DNA of 64,000 nt from Phalacrocorax aristotelis (taxonomy: Eukaryota > Chordata > Aves > Suliformes > Phalacrocoracidae), in assembly GCF_949628215.1 (NCBI RefSeq), contig NC_134282.1:10104223-10168222 (forward strand), given 5' to 3'. Made by a program: the position numbers and the translations under genes. Below, one piece after another: positions 24,201 through 37,700 of this stretch; the first letter of the stretch is position 1, and each line of letters starts with the position of its first letter. The notes beneath the pieces are model-generated. The model saw only the letters and a program-made list of their open reading frames with translations. It was not told where the DNA came from and searched no databases.

Positions 24201-27200
24201 TCCTGTGCGAACTCCCAAGAGAACTGCAAGGATCAGCTGTGTCTCCCGAGTAGGAGAGAAACGGAGGAGGTGCTAGCGAGAGGCAGATGCTGCAGCCCGA
24301 TCACACGCCAGCGGGGCGAGACTCGGCCCCAGGGCCTGCAGCAAAGGGCACGATGCACATATGGCGCGTGAGCACGGCGTGCCACACAGGAGGGGCCCGA
24401 GCCCGAGGCCGCCTGTGCCTCGGTGAGGTTTGGCAGGACAGGGCTACAGCGTGCCTGCCAGGGCAGCCTTCCCCAGTCAGGACACCATTGGCTAAGCCAC
24501 ACCGTCATGGTGGCAAGGCTGAGCTTTGTCTTTTACTACCAAACACCAAATTTCATTTCAGTCGTTACTGAGAGACAGAGCAAAGCCTTCCCTTAGGGTG
24601 GTTTTTGCTGTTTTCTGCTCTGGATAAGTGAGTTGCACACTGCGGGTTCAGCCTCTCCTGCCAGAGACGCTGACATTTTAATTTTCACTGCCTCATTTTG
24701 TGCCACACCAAGCATTTCCAACTCAAAAAAGTCTATTTTAGGAATTTAATCGAAAGCATATACAGTCCAATCAATCATTAACCCATATTGAGGTGCTGGT
24801 GGTTAAAAGACATTTACTTCTTGTTCCAAGAAGAGTCCTATAAAAACATGCAGGGGGAGGTTGGTAAAACTGTTAGCATTTTTGCTTAGAGCATAAATTT
24901 TTCCACTACCTTACAGGTATAAAACTTTTCTAAAGATAAGAAAGATCATTTCTAGACGTGTATTTCACTCTGTTCCTCATCCTGCCAACATCCTCACTAC
25001 TTTATCCCCTCGATGCCTGCCAGATTTTCCACTAATTTAAGACTTTAACTTTAATGCATGGCTTCACCTTGTCCCCAGGCTCCCTTCTCAGCCAACCACC
25101 ATCCCATCTGCAAGTCTGCTTCCCCTACTAAGCCCACCCCAATGCCTTCCATGAATATTTGTCTGAAGAAACAGAGGAAATGCTAGGACCCACCTCCAAA
25201 GCCCTCCCTGGCCTTTGCCAGGAGCTGCACGCCCACACCACGCAACAGCTGCTTCAGGGAAGCACAGGAAGCCCTGCTTGGGGTGCAAAGGCAGGGGTAG
25301 CAGTGCACACCCAACAGACCCTCCCCTGCTGCTCTCAGGGTGTCAGGGGCTCCCCGTGTCCCTGCCGTAGCCAATGCCCAAGCCACAACAGGTGAAACAC
25401 TGAGTCAGTGGCGGCATGGACAAGGAGGGTGCCCCAGGTTTGCTCCCGCTGGGCTGGCATGCTTTCTGCCAGCAGAGGCCAGGTGCTGCCCAGCCTCTCC
25501 AGCACCCACTGAAGGGAATCCAAGCCTCCCCTGCACAAGGCAGGGCAGATCCCATACAGGGTCCCACAATGGTTTTAGGCCACCCAGGCTACATCAGCCA
25601 ACTGTGCCCAGCTCTTCAGTCTGCCAGGAACCACCACCCTCGCACTTGTCATGCTAGTCCTTGTTACCGGCTGAGCGATGGACGAGCTTTTCCCAACACT
25701 TCAACCAGACTAATACAGCTTTATCAGCAGCATCCTAGTGCCTGCAGGGAAGGAAAACACTCAAAGCCAATCAGTGACAGCAATGTAACCCACTGACTGA
25801 TGCCTGCTTTCATAGCCTAGCTTTGTGCATGTCCCCCCCGACACAAACAAAATAAGTGTCCTCTCCAAATGTCTTTTTCTGCCATTTATATGGAAGAAAG
25901 AATAAAGCAGCCTGTAAGACTTGGAGAAAGGATCACTGATAGTGACTAAAGGCCACTCTGTTCATCCCACTAGCATTTACAGCATTGGAAATATCCAACC
26001 TGGGAAATATTGTTCTGGACATTGCCATATCACTGTATTAAAAGTCAGACCAAAGGTGTTATTGATGCAAATCCTCAAATCCCTGCTTCTTCAGGAATAC
26101 TAAGCTGCTGTTAATTCCAAATGAGAGAGAGTTAAAACTTCAGTCGAGATGCCCACCGCCAGCAGACAGAAGCCCAGTCCCACGGGCGAGAGCTGGGACC
26201 TGCTGGCAGCATTATGGAAAGCACCATGAGAAATAACTTCCCAAATACCTTGGGAGCTTGCATGAACATGAACATGCACATGTCCTGAGGATGCGCAAAC
26301 ACGCAGGCCATTGCACTGTTGTGCACGTGGGCTATACAAGATGCTTTTTAGTCCCATGGTATATTTCATGACCAGTATGCTGGCAGTAAGGCACTCACCA
26401 TTTCAAGGATGGATTCAGAAGCAGACACACAGAATGCTCCTGCTGCAAAACCAAACCTCGTTTTCTGACCCCATCTCCTGGGGCGAGTGGAAGCCCTGGC
26501 CCAGCCCTCCCCACAGCCAGGCTCAGCTCCCCACTGGTCTCCATCCCAGTCGCAAGCTTCAGCATCCTTTTCTTGATAAAAGACACCTACTCAACCATTT
26601 CTGTTTCTCTCCTCAACAACCACAGTGAAGCGTTACTAAGTATTCACATTAATGACAACAGCAGAAGTGAAACAACGTCCCCCTGGTTTTGGTCCTGGTT
26701 GTTTGCAGCAGCTACTGCGTGTGGTAAAGACAACTTGTTATTCCTTTCCAATAAATGGGATACTTGAGTGACAAAAAGTACAATGCATTGGAATCGAAGA
26801 CAAGTTTAAATTTTCTATTCAACATAATAAAGATGAAAAAGAAAGTTATGGCAATCATTCCATATACATTCCATCTAAACAGGCTGCACACCCACTCAGA
26901 AAAAAAATCAAGAGCAATTATTGAAGATTCAGTATCTTTTATGCAAAAGAAAAAAGCAGGATGCTAGAAGTACATGTTTCCAGTGTGTTGTGATCAGTTT
27001 AAAAACAGTAGCCAACCAATCTGTACTTTCATAATTCAAAATTTTTAGGGTTTATATTTAATACAGAAAACATTTATATGGAGGACATTTGTTCAAGACT
27101 GACAGCGCAACTGTGTTCCTTTTTCAAAACTATAAAGCTACTAAGCTAATTTTTTTTTAAAATCATATGTAAAAACCACTGAACAATTTTAAGGATAATT

Positions 27201-27378
27201 AGAACACACTATACATAACTTATTAAATAAGTAAAGCATAAAACATACAGCAGTGGTATTGTAGGGCTAGGACCTTCACAGCCTTCCTTTATCTGATGAA
27301 TATCCAGTGCTGATTTCTAACACTATTTCCTCCCAGTACAAGGATTAGAGAAAGTAATTATCAAGACAGACAGATGCT

Positions 27379-27470
27379 TAAAAAAAACCCAAACCCAAAC
27401 AAACCAAACACCCACCCAAAACACCCAAACAACAACAAAACCCACCCCACAACCCACTCAACAACCAAAC
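27379..27470. repeat. C/A-rich simple tract with CCCAAA units
   Basis: An A-run is followed by repeated CCCAAACCCAAACAAACC-type units and ACCCACCCAAAACACCC. The tract has no stop codons in one frame, which explains the 200-codon open frame that starts here. Such tracts are common in bird genomes as decayed poly(A)-derived microsatellites. Confidence 0.85.
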
Positions 27471-28149
27471 ATTTACACTGTGGTACAGCTATCCCATTGG
27501 GTTTTCAAGTGCTTCCCTCAAACTGTGCTGGAGAGAGACAACAGCATAAACCCAGCAGCTGCATGCAAAGGGCAGGGTTTCACAAGCTGCCTTTTACTTC
27601 ATTAAGTCAGGTCCGTGCACTGTTGCTCACCCCATTGCCCACTGGCAGCAGCGGGGCCTTGCCAGCATGTCTGCAGGACAAGGGAGCAAGCAGCCACCAA
27701 GCAGCCACCCATGTGCAAACAGCTGTGTTGCCCATTTGCACAAACTTGCTATATAAAGACATTGAGATAGGAAGAAACAAGAAGCAACTAACACAAGACA
27801 TCAGGTCCCACACACTGTTCCAGCCGGGGGCTTACGTGAGCCCAGTCAGCGTGCAGGCAGGGTTGGGCACACCAACCCTTCTGGGTCTTGGCCAGGAGAG
27901 AAATTCCAGGGCAGACCTTGTGGTTATTGGGGTTCTGAGCTCAGACAATAGCACTGAAAGAACACTTAGGTTATAAATCAGACTGATTTTCCTGCCAGAC
28001 AAGGTGAGAAACACTGTAATCCAGGCACTGCAGGGCAACACAACAAAGATGGCAATCACGCCCAAAAACTCACATAGCTCCTATTCTCCTACCCTCCTCA
28101 GTCACACCCAGTGAACACAAGCCAGGCATACTAGAGCAACATATTCAAC

Positions 28150-28758
28150 TCATAGATTCTCATTTAACCACTCAATATATCTGTTCAACAGCCGGTGCCC
28201 TACAGCTAACTCAGTTGGACCCAAGACAAACATCATTGCCCCATGAAAAGCATCCTTGGCATGATCATGTGTGACAGGAACGCCCACTGCCTGGAGGCGC
28301 CTGGCATACATGACTCCATCATCCCGTAAGACATCGTGCTCACAGGTGAGGACATAGGTGAGGGGCAGCCCACGTAGCTGGCCATCGCTCGCCAGCAGCG
28401 GGGCCGCCCTTGGATCCAGAAACCCTGGGTACTTCTGTGCAAGCTCAGAGCTTCCGTAAGCAGGACTGGTGTAAACATGACCTTTCTTCAGCTCTTCAGG
28501 CAGCAAATTGCTCCAGTTTACAAACTGAAATAAGTGGCTCGATTCAACCGGGACGTGCCTGTTGGAGGCCATCGCTTCCCTGAGAGATGAATCAGAAGTG
28601 AAATATTCACTCCAGAACTTGACCATAAGTGACTTGGGCAAAATGGGCTTGTTTTCATTGTCTTGATAAGATGGCAAATTCAGGTCAAGGGTTTGAAGAG
28701 CTGGGTAAAGCAAAGCTTGGGCTTTGAGTTTAGTTTTGACTTCAGAGTCCTCTAACAG
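28150..28758 (-). CDS. AADAC: AADAC coding exon 5, with catalytic Asp and His
   Basis: This last coding exon holds 202 codons and the stop. It starts [12 protein letters not shown] after TTCTTCTACAG. It contains [23 protein letters not shown] with glycosylation site N282, [15 protein letters not shown], then D343 in HDVLRDDG and H373 in DAFHGA. It ends YIEWLNENL, the same C-terminal motif as human YIEWLKENL. Confidence 0.96.
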   Translation of the reverse strand: MLEDSEVKTKLKAQALLYPALQTLDLNLPSYQDNENKPILPKSLMVKFWSEYFTSDSSLREAMASNRHVPVESSHLFQFVNWSNLLPEELKKGHVYTSPAYGSSELAQKYPGFLDPRAAPLLASDGQLRGLPLTYVLTCEHDVLRDDGVMYARRLQAVGVPVTHDHAKDAFHGAMMFVLGPTELAVGHRLLNRYIEWLNENL

Positions 28759-31700
28759 CTGTAGAAGAAAATAGAAATAATTACAAAAAGTCAGTTAAAA
28801 AGTGTTGGTTCTCCCACACTGACAAAAGGTATTAAAAGTAGGGGATTAATGCACACATTTTACAACATAAGCAAAATAAGATTATCAATAAAACCAGGAT
28901 AGATTAAAGAAATCATAAATTCATAGGCAGGTCACTTAAAATAGTATGTTGTATTAAAAATTCTCAAACTTCAAATACAATTTCATTTTATTTCTCCTGT
29001 TGAAGGATAACAAGGAAATACTCTTTCTGAAGCACTGAGACTTTTTGAGGCATTGCTTATTTCTGAAGTAGTAACAAATGCTTTTTCTGTAACTATAGAG
29101 AATTTATATTCCTTATAAATTGCAGGTTTCTGAGGCTCCTTTAATCTCTGCATACAATTTAGAGCTTATCCATCTGTTTGGTTTTTTAACCCTGAGGTGT
29201 TAGAACTCAAGCAACTACAATTCTATGTATTTTAGACACGTGAAAAATAAAATGTGATTAATTGAGCACTGACATTTCTTATGTCATCCATTTTTTCCCC
29301 TCTTCCCTAATTTTCACTTTCTCCCTCACCTTCTGCCTTCAATGTCCACAGAAAAATTCACAACCTTTCCAAGTGAAATTCATTACAATCCAAATAATTT
29401 CAACAGAGCAACATCATCGCACTTACTTTATTTAATAAACCTAAGTGAGAAGTGCAAAAGGCACCGAAACCGGGTGTGATCAAATGACACTGGAACATTT
29501 CGTGCTTTTTTCTTCTCCTGTAATTTACACCTGCATGAGTCAAACTGCTAAAATTCCCTTTTCAAACAACATACCTAAACCAGTCAAAATCTGCTAAAGA
29601 ATAGAGTGATATATGCCCTAATTATGGGGCAGAGAGCCTTTTTTTTTAGGGTATAAAGTTTTGGAGGACGTTGTAGGTGGGTTGACAGTTGGACTTGATG
29701 ATCTTAGAGGTCTTTCCAACCTTAATGATTCTACGATAGCATCAAAGCTACTTTGATGCCATTAATTGCCTCAGGTAAACTTGCTTGGCTGGAAACTCAG
29801 AGCCCTTGCTGACAGTCCTGCAGGCTGCATGATGTCCTGTGTACATAGACCACGAGAGCCGTTTGGGAGGTGCGCTTGGTTTGAGCAGAGGTTTTTGTTA
29901 GTCTTTTGTAAGAGTTCATGAAATGACAAAAACACCAAACTAGCAAACCAGCTTATTTTCTTACCTGTTGTGCCACAGCTGCAGCTAAATTGCCACCTGC
30001 ACTGTCTCCTGCAACACAGACCCGATCTGGGTCCACCCCATACTGGGAGAGGACGCTGCTCTGGAGGAAGAACTTTGTTACCGAATATACATCTTCAAAC
30101 TGCACAGGAAAACGGTATTTAGGTGCCAACCTGTAACTGTTAAGAGGCAAGCAGAGTTGTTACTTCCTGTTATAAATAATAAAGAGAAAGGCTTGCTAGC
30201 ATCTGCCCTAGTTGGTGAATGTTTATTATTTTCTGCACCCAGCAAAGCTGGAACTCTCTGTCTATCCTGCAGGATCAAATATTTTGTTACCCACCCAACT
30301 TCATAAAGCAGTATCCAAAATAACCACCAACCACAAATCACCACTGCAAGCCGACAGCTTTTGTTTACAAATACTTAAAGCTAGCAGGAAAGCACATGAT
30401 TTAAAAAAACAATTGCAAAATTCCAACCCTCATCCCATCTAGAAGGAGAATCTCTTACTTGACAGATACCACAACAGCATTTAACCTGCTTGAAGTCCAT
30501 CTTGTCAGATGATCATAGGATTTCATGCCTGCAATGAAATGAGAAACTTAGAATATATTCCAGTACATTTGAGAGCAAACACGTACACAACAGCATGTTC
30601 CTCTTTGCAGAGGCTTTCAGGTGACTTTCCAAAACTTCCACCCACCTGTGGCCTCTACAGCACCACAAGGTGACCATGGCACACAACAGGTTTATCCAGA
30701 GGCACAAACTAGAAGTAGTAATCCAACTATTGCTTGAATGCTATCCAAAAGGATGATCAAAATACATTATTTATACTTCTGAGCACTACACAATGCAAGG
30801 AGGCTCAGCTTTTATGGCAGAGAGAAATGGAACCAAGATCTGCACCAGGGGCCAGACTAAGCTCTCTGCTACACATACGCATTCACACCAAAATTAAAGA
30901 ACTTGCCCGGGAAAAATATTTTGGTTCATTCGCCCTGAAACAAGCAGCCCAACAACAAAAGTGAGCTATGGACTGGTTGTTGGAAATGTCAGCCATATCT
31001 ACTACTCTTAAAATGCTGGTTTGGGTGGTGGCCAGGATGATAACTTATATCCTTTTATGTAAAGCACTGAACTGCAAAGAGAAGCAGAGGATGTGCTGTA
31101 GGAGAGAACGCAACTGCGAGGGAAGATGAATCACTTCCATAAAAAAAAAAAGTAATAGCAAAAGCATGACACACTGAACTGGAACATTTTAGAAAGCCCC
31201 TCTGGGCATAACATGGAAGACAACCAAGCATCTTACGAGTACTGATAGCACAATTGTAACCAAAACCAAAGAAACATGCTTGCCCACCTAGGAGCATGTT
31301 CATGAGAAATAAAGATGCAGTAATAGATGACTTCTGATACAGCAAAACTCCCTAAAATAGATTTCGGGGGACAATAAATACCCCTTGACCTTCCCCAAGC
31401 AAGAGGTATGAGGAAGCATCTAAGATCCAAGCTCGAGGGAACCAAGGAAGCTCCCAGTCTCTGCATCACCATTTGATTTTTACCCCTTTGTCAATGTTCT
31501 TTTCTGTATTAAAATACTCAGTTTTGTCCCTTTCTCCCCCTAATACCAGGTAACCAAGTCAGGGGCTGCAGATAAAACACCATGACAGAAAGAAATCCCT
31601 GGACCAGACCCTTTGTCCTCCACCTCAAGATACACTGACCACCCTCTCCAAATGCTGTTGCATTTTAACTGGTGAAATACTGGTTCCCTGCTCTCCCATA

Positions 31701-34700
31701 AAGCAAGAGGCAACACTTAAACACAGGTCCCCAGTACTGACAGAGAAGAGCTTACCTGCCTGTCCTACGCACCAGCCTCCACCATGGAAGAAGACCACAG
31801 CCCTTCTCAGCCCGTCAGAGGGCTTTCTGGGCAGGTACAGACGGACGGCAACATTGCTGAACTCCGTGTCTGTCACAGTGACATTTTCATCAGACGTGGG
31901 TGCGACGTATTCAGCAGCTGTGATCAGCATCAGAGCTTCCATATAGTGCATCAGACCCAGCTGATCAGCAACCTCAGACTAAAGCCCAGGACAAAGGAAA
32001 ACAGCTTTTTAAACACAGCCTTAGTTACTCCTAAAGATTAAATTTCCATAAAGCCATTTGATGCTCTGTACAAGTCTGTAAAATTGTTGAAGAGCCAAAT
32101 GCTGCTGACACAGAGGATTCATTGCCTCACACTGTCAAGGAGTCCAGCCTGAGCTGTTCAACTCCCTTATCTTATTCACTTCCATGTGAAGCACAGTGGC
32201 AGTGGCTGGAAGGCAGCCCAGGGGACACCACTGCTTGTCAGTGCTAAGACAATGACTGGAAGCACAGGCACGGAGGATAACTAGGACATAACGGAGGACA
32301 TGGAAGAAAGCAGAATCACTTGAAACTTCCTGAGACCCAACATGAAGGTCTGCTCAGTAAGCCAGACCTCCTCATTTTTCCGAGTAGTTACGACAAAACC
32401 AATATCTGCTCCTGTGATAAACTGTAGAAGCAAAAGCAGCCGGTCTTTTCAGGATGCTGAGGACACAGGTGGCACAAATACAAGGACACAGCAATTTGAC
32501 TTCAAACTGCACAGTGATTTTCAACGATCAGTTCCATCCCAGTAGCCAAGGAGCATCACTTAGAAATGAGTACCCTTACGTTATTAAAAGGAAATATTTT
32601 CTCTACATTGAGATAAAAAGGGAGAAGTATGTCTTTGCCACTTTACCACAGTCCAGCTCTGTTTAATTTCTTCAGTTTCATCAAACTATTCTATTGGTTA
32701 CATACCCCTATGTTTTCATCCGTAACGAAGAAGTGCTCCTACTCATTAGCAGAACAAGAACTGAGTTGTGTGCTTACTGTCACAGAATCACCTCAGGGAT
32801 CATCTAGTCCAACCTTTCTAGGAAGAGCACAGTCTAGACAAGATGGCCCAGCACCCTGTCCAGCCAAATCTTGAAAGTGTCCAACGTGGCCGAGACAACC
32901 CCTTCCCTGGGGAGATTATTCCAATGGTTGACTGTTCTCACTGTGAAAAACTTCCCTCTTGTGTCCAATCGGAATCTCCCCAAGAGCAACTTGTGTCCAT
33001 TCCCCCTTGTCCTCTCCATGGGACTCCGTGAAAAAAGGGAGTCTCCATCTGCTTTGTAGCTACCCCTTAAGTACTGGTACATGGTGACGAGATCCCCTCT
33101 GAGCCTCCTTTTCTCAAGGCTGACCAAACCCAGGTCTCCCAGCCTATCCCCTCGTATGGCAGCTTCCCAATCCTTTGACCATCTTGGTGGCCCTTCTCTG
33201 CACCCCTTCCAGCCTGTCCACATCTTTTTTTGTATAGCGGGGACCAGAACTGTACACAGTACTCCAGGTGAAATTCCATGTGGTCAGCAGATGAGACAAA
33301 ATTTTGTCATGCTACCTGTGCCACGATACCTTCTGAAGCTACTTGCTGCACCATCATCCTTGAGGAGGATCCAGTTTTGTCTGAGCCACACAAATCCTTT
33401 CCTTACATTGGTTTGATATTTCACAATAAAAAGCTAAAATATAACCCTGCCACCAATGTTCTGGTTTCCACCAGCCCTCTGACCATGAGGTGGCTCCCCA
33501 CTGAATGAACTGACAGAAGTACAGTTCTAGTGTAGCATCACTGCTGCCACCAGCCCAACTCTGACCAGGGAAAATCCCAGTGACTCCCTGACCCAGAGAG
33601 ATACTCTATGGGGGCAGCAGGAGCATCCTCCAGGAGGGGAAATAAGGATGATGCTAACTGGGATCTGTCTGCCTGATAAGTGCATTAGTCTGGGGGATCT
33701 TAAAAATACCCATAGGGTTAACTTTTTTAAAAAGTTCTTTTTCCCAGAAATCTTGAATCTACCCAAGCTGTATGGCAGCGCTGGGGCCCTAGCCCCTGCG
33801 CAGCCCTCCCCTGCTCTCTCCACTTTAGAGGCCATCAGTGCTCCTCGGCATCGTCGGCAACTCTGGCAGAGCTACACAAAGGGCAGGGAAAACTTTCCCA
33901 ACAGGGTCCACAGAAATTCCCTGACAGAAGAAAAGTTATATGGTTCAGGGAGTTCAGAACCAAGGAACTGCCAACTTTTAATACTGTTCAAGCAGTTTCC
34001 TTTGAAAATAGTGGTTTAAAACATCTATTATTAAATTCTATGGTTCTATACTAGTTTACAGTTATTCTAAGATGCTAAATAAAATTAAAACAAAACCACA
34101 AACACTAGCAAGTAAACCTACAGGTGAAATGCAAGCTCTAAAGATTAATATTTGGCAGCTTTGGCTCTCTGACATCAGGACAATTTATCCAGATTAAAGC
34201 ATTTCAGAATCCTTTTCACTCAGATATTATTTTAAACCTTGAAAACAAAACTTAAAAAAAAAACTGTGATACCTTTTGTTATACCGAGTCTTTGGTAGAC
34301 AAGAGTGAATCCAAGCAAAAATGTTTCTAAAGGCATTTTATGGACTGTGCTAGAAATGCAGATCCCAACCACTCCTTCCAAAACCAACAGCTCTCCAAAG
34401 GAGGCATCACATTTCCTCACAGCTGTCTCGAGGGAATTGTGACAAGCAAAGATGTGACCAGTGTTTGCTAATACATAAATCTCACTGGCTTTCCCCTGCA
34501 ACCTTTTTTTTCTCTTCATTGGATTAAATTGTGTTTAAAGGAACTTACTTCTCACATTGCTTTTAAGACATTAGAAACGTATTCTAAAAACACATTAAAA
34601 TATTACAACAATGACATAACGTCACAACAACTGGAAGAAAAAGAAAGTCTTAGTTTTCTATACTGTGAATAGAAAATGTGCCTTCATTTTCTATACCTAT

Positions 34701-37700
34701 TTAAACAAAAATTTAGCCACATTAGAGATTGACTGTGGGTAGAGTGCAATCTCAGTCACGGGAAATGCCGGCAGTATGAGGAACCCCTATCGCGTGTAGC
34801 CTCCTTAAAGCACAGTATGCTATGGCAATGGGCTGCTGGAGCTACTTGCAGCTAGAAGGTAAAAATAGCATGGACTGCTTCATGATTTGGGAGCATTACA
34901 GTATCTAATTCCTAATGATATATTAAGGAATAGCTGGGGGTGTGTGCTTTAGCTTATTTTTTGGATGATAGAAAGTTATGAAGAACACAACTTCAAATTT
35001 GCTTGAAAGCTGTTTGCTCTCTGACTTGCTGAAAGTGAACTAAGAGCTTAGATTTCTAGTTGTCTCAAGAAAATGGGAAGAAATTTCAAATTAATTTGTG
35101 TATCACTTTACAGTTTAAGAGCTGACACTATGATAATAAAAGCACTTTCCTAAATGTCAGGCCACTGTAGCCACCATACTATTCTTTGTCTGAGCAGGCA
35201 TAAACAATACTGTAATTGCACTTTGATATAACTTTGATCAGAACACTTGGTTTGGAAGATAACTGAATTAACAACAGGCCTGAGTTTTTACTAAACTCAT
35301 TGGAACCTTTTAGTAAAACAAACACTCCCACAACTGTCACCAGCACTGTTATCGATTGTTCAGAAAGAAAAGCGCACTGGGAAATGCCAACATTGGCATT
35401 AGGGTTGCTGGTTTGTGTGTGCATGCACGCACACACTCAGCTTTTTACGTGGGTCATTTCCACAGCCTGATCTCCAGGTCAGTGCCCTGCCTGCACCAGT
35501 GCATTGCAACAGCCACCGCCAGATCCTGCGCCCGCTGCCGGCACCAGCACCTCGGCTCCTCCATAACTGCCCCAGCGACAGGGGACGTGACCCAACTTCC
35601 CACACAAGTCTAACTGCCTCATCACATAGAAATAGAAATAAAACCAAGTTGTCTTACATGTTATCCGAAGCTGAAAAATAGATTAAACTCAAAGCAGGTT
35701 TGAGTTTAATAAGAAATAAAATAGCCTAGCCTGGTGCAGAACCTGTCAGAAGTTTAGCTTTTCAAGAGATGCTTTATTCTTCCCAGGAAGAATGTAAAAC
35801 AAACTCACAAAACCCTCCACACTTCAATTAATCACCTCTTGAAAGGTATAACATCTGGCATTCAGGGTTTGATGTTGTCAGTCATACAATCTAACCCTGC
35901 TTGGCTTTCTTTTTGTAATTTTATTTAAATCATATTTAAACCAACTATTTAATCATCTTCTACACATAACCTACTTTTTTCAGAAGTTAGAAGAAAAGAG
36001 AACACAGCTAAGACCTCACTGACAATACCTGACAACGATCACCACCATATTTAAGAGTCACCTCTCTGAAGACTTGGACCAAGTGATGTTGGGGAGCTCT
36101 GCCAAACTATGGTTTGGAATTGAGATGAAGGCAAATGGTCAGTAACTGGCACAGGGCAGAAAGAAAATTCAGATCTCGTCATAAGCTCAGCAAAGACAAA
36201 TACATACACATGCCAAAACTGCATATTTTTATCCACAGTGATTACACAGTTCACATAATTATTTCTCAGCTGTTGTATTTTCCCCTGAGGATTAGCATCT
36301 TGAAAAAATTAATATATAGGTCAAAGTGAGTCTTGCTGCAATTCCACTGAGCTTGTGAAACTCCCCTGCGGTGGGAGGAATTCCCTCGGCTTCAGGACTG
36401 AGGCTTTTCAATGCTCTTAGAGCTGTTTTTTCTGTAAGCCAACATTTTACATTGTGGAAAACCACTGGTCTACTGCCTGTGGTTTCAAGACCATTGTCAT
36501 ATAAAAATGAAAGAAAATCATACCCTCATCTGAAAAGTCTCATTGTCCCAGATCTGAGATTACTGCGTGTTACAGGGGTAAGAGGAAAACCAACCGCTTT
36601 GAGGGTTTGTGTTCCTTGTGCTTTGGAAAGCATTTTGCACAGTCACTTTCTCAGTCTTCCATGAGGAGAGCATGGCAGCAAAGATGAAAAGAACCAAACA
36701 AAAAAACCCCAAACCCAAACCAAACCACAAACAGAAAAAAACCAACCTAAACTTATTTATGAGGAGGGAGCCTCAGCTGTGCCTTGGCAGGCAGACAACC
36801 TGGCACTGCCTTTAGCAGCTTATTTATCTGAACAGATGATAGTTCAGATGGAGGCACTCCTCCAGGTGAAGCTTTCCGTCAGCTGGAGATGAAGACAGGC
36901 AGTTGGTGAGCTGGGCTGTAAAGGGCTCAAATACAGATTTCACTGCTTGTGAGAGGGCAGAGGAAGCTTTGGGAGGATTTCACAGAACTGCAGCCAGGGA
37001 AATGTTCAGCTAGGAAAGAAGATGTATTACATTTTATACTTCCTTCACACCTTTTATCTTAGATTGCATGCACATAGCACTTCCTGAAAATACCTGAAGA
37101 ATTTTGTGCTAAGGACCACAGAAACTGGCCAGTTTGTTCTTCTAGCTGGAGGCTGCTCTTCAGCTAGAGAGCATGTAGACTTGAAATGTTATAAACACTC
37201 AAATGGAGATATTCCCAGCCTCTGTTCTGCAATAAGATGAGTATGAATGGACTCTTCAGCATGCTGCAGGCTGGGCACACCAGCAAAACCAAGCACAGCT
37301 GCAATCCCCTGCAGGATAACCCATGGCAAGATGTCACCACAAGCCTCCGACCACCCTTTGGAGCCCCTCAGCCCTCACTACCATGCCCGGCAGAAATTTT
37401 GAAAGCAGCCTTTTATTCAAAACAGTTACTCATCCGGGCCAGGAAACCCGAAATCAAAGGAAATCTCGCACAATTTGGCACAGAAGCTGGAGACCTGCCC
37501 AGGACCTATTAAAACAGAGAAGGTGAAGGAGGATAGAGGTTTACCATTTCATGGCTTTCTTGGCACATTGTTTTGTGAGCTTGAAGAGAAGACCCTCCTG
37601 GTCAGGAGTGTCTGACGGCAGCAGTATTATTTCCCTTTTTTCAAACCAATGTCAGGGAGTCAAAGACTAAAATAGGCCCCCCTCTGCAAATTTAGACCTA

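Larger units (their letters stand above)
16906..28149. other. Non-coding region between AADAC and SUCNR1
   Basis: About 11 kb without a recognisable exon on either strand. It includes a T/G-rich tract (17664-17706), AT-rich blocks with AP-1-like and octamer-like motifs (about 19540-19800 and 21580-21720), a CpG-dense patch (about 21015-21210), a second GC-rich stretch (about 24240-24480) and a C/A-rich tract (27379-27470). The AADAC 3'UTR must occupy the right-hand few hundred bases. I saw no canonical poly(A) signal within 350 bases of its stop. Confidence 0.5.

Noticed and set aside
26399-26401. ATG followed by GTGAGT on the minus strand as the SUCNR1 start exon
   Set aside because: A valid donor, but 17 kb from the acceptor. 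The ATG-GTAAGG at 11346-11348 is nearer, with good start context. Kept as an alternative only.
27374-27976. 200-codon plus-strand open frame downstream of AADAC
   Set aside because: It begins in the C/A-rich simple tract, which lacks stop codons, and the rest resembles no protein. It is probably an artefact of composition.
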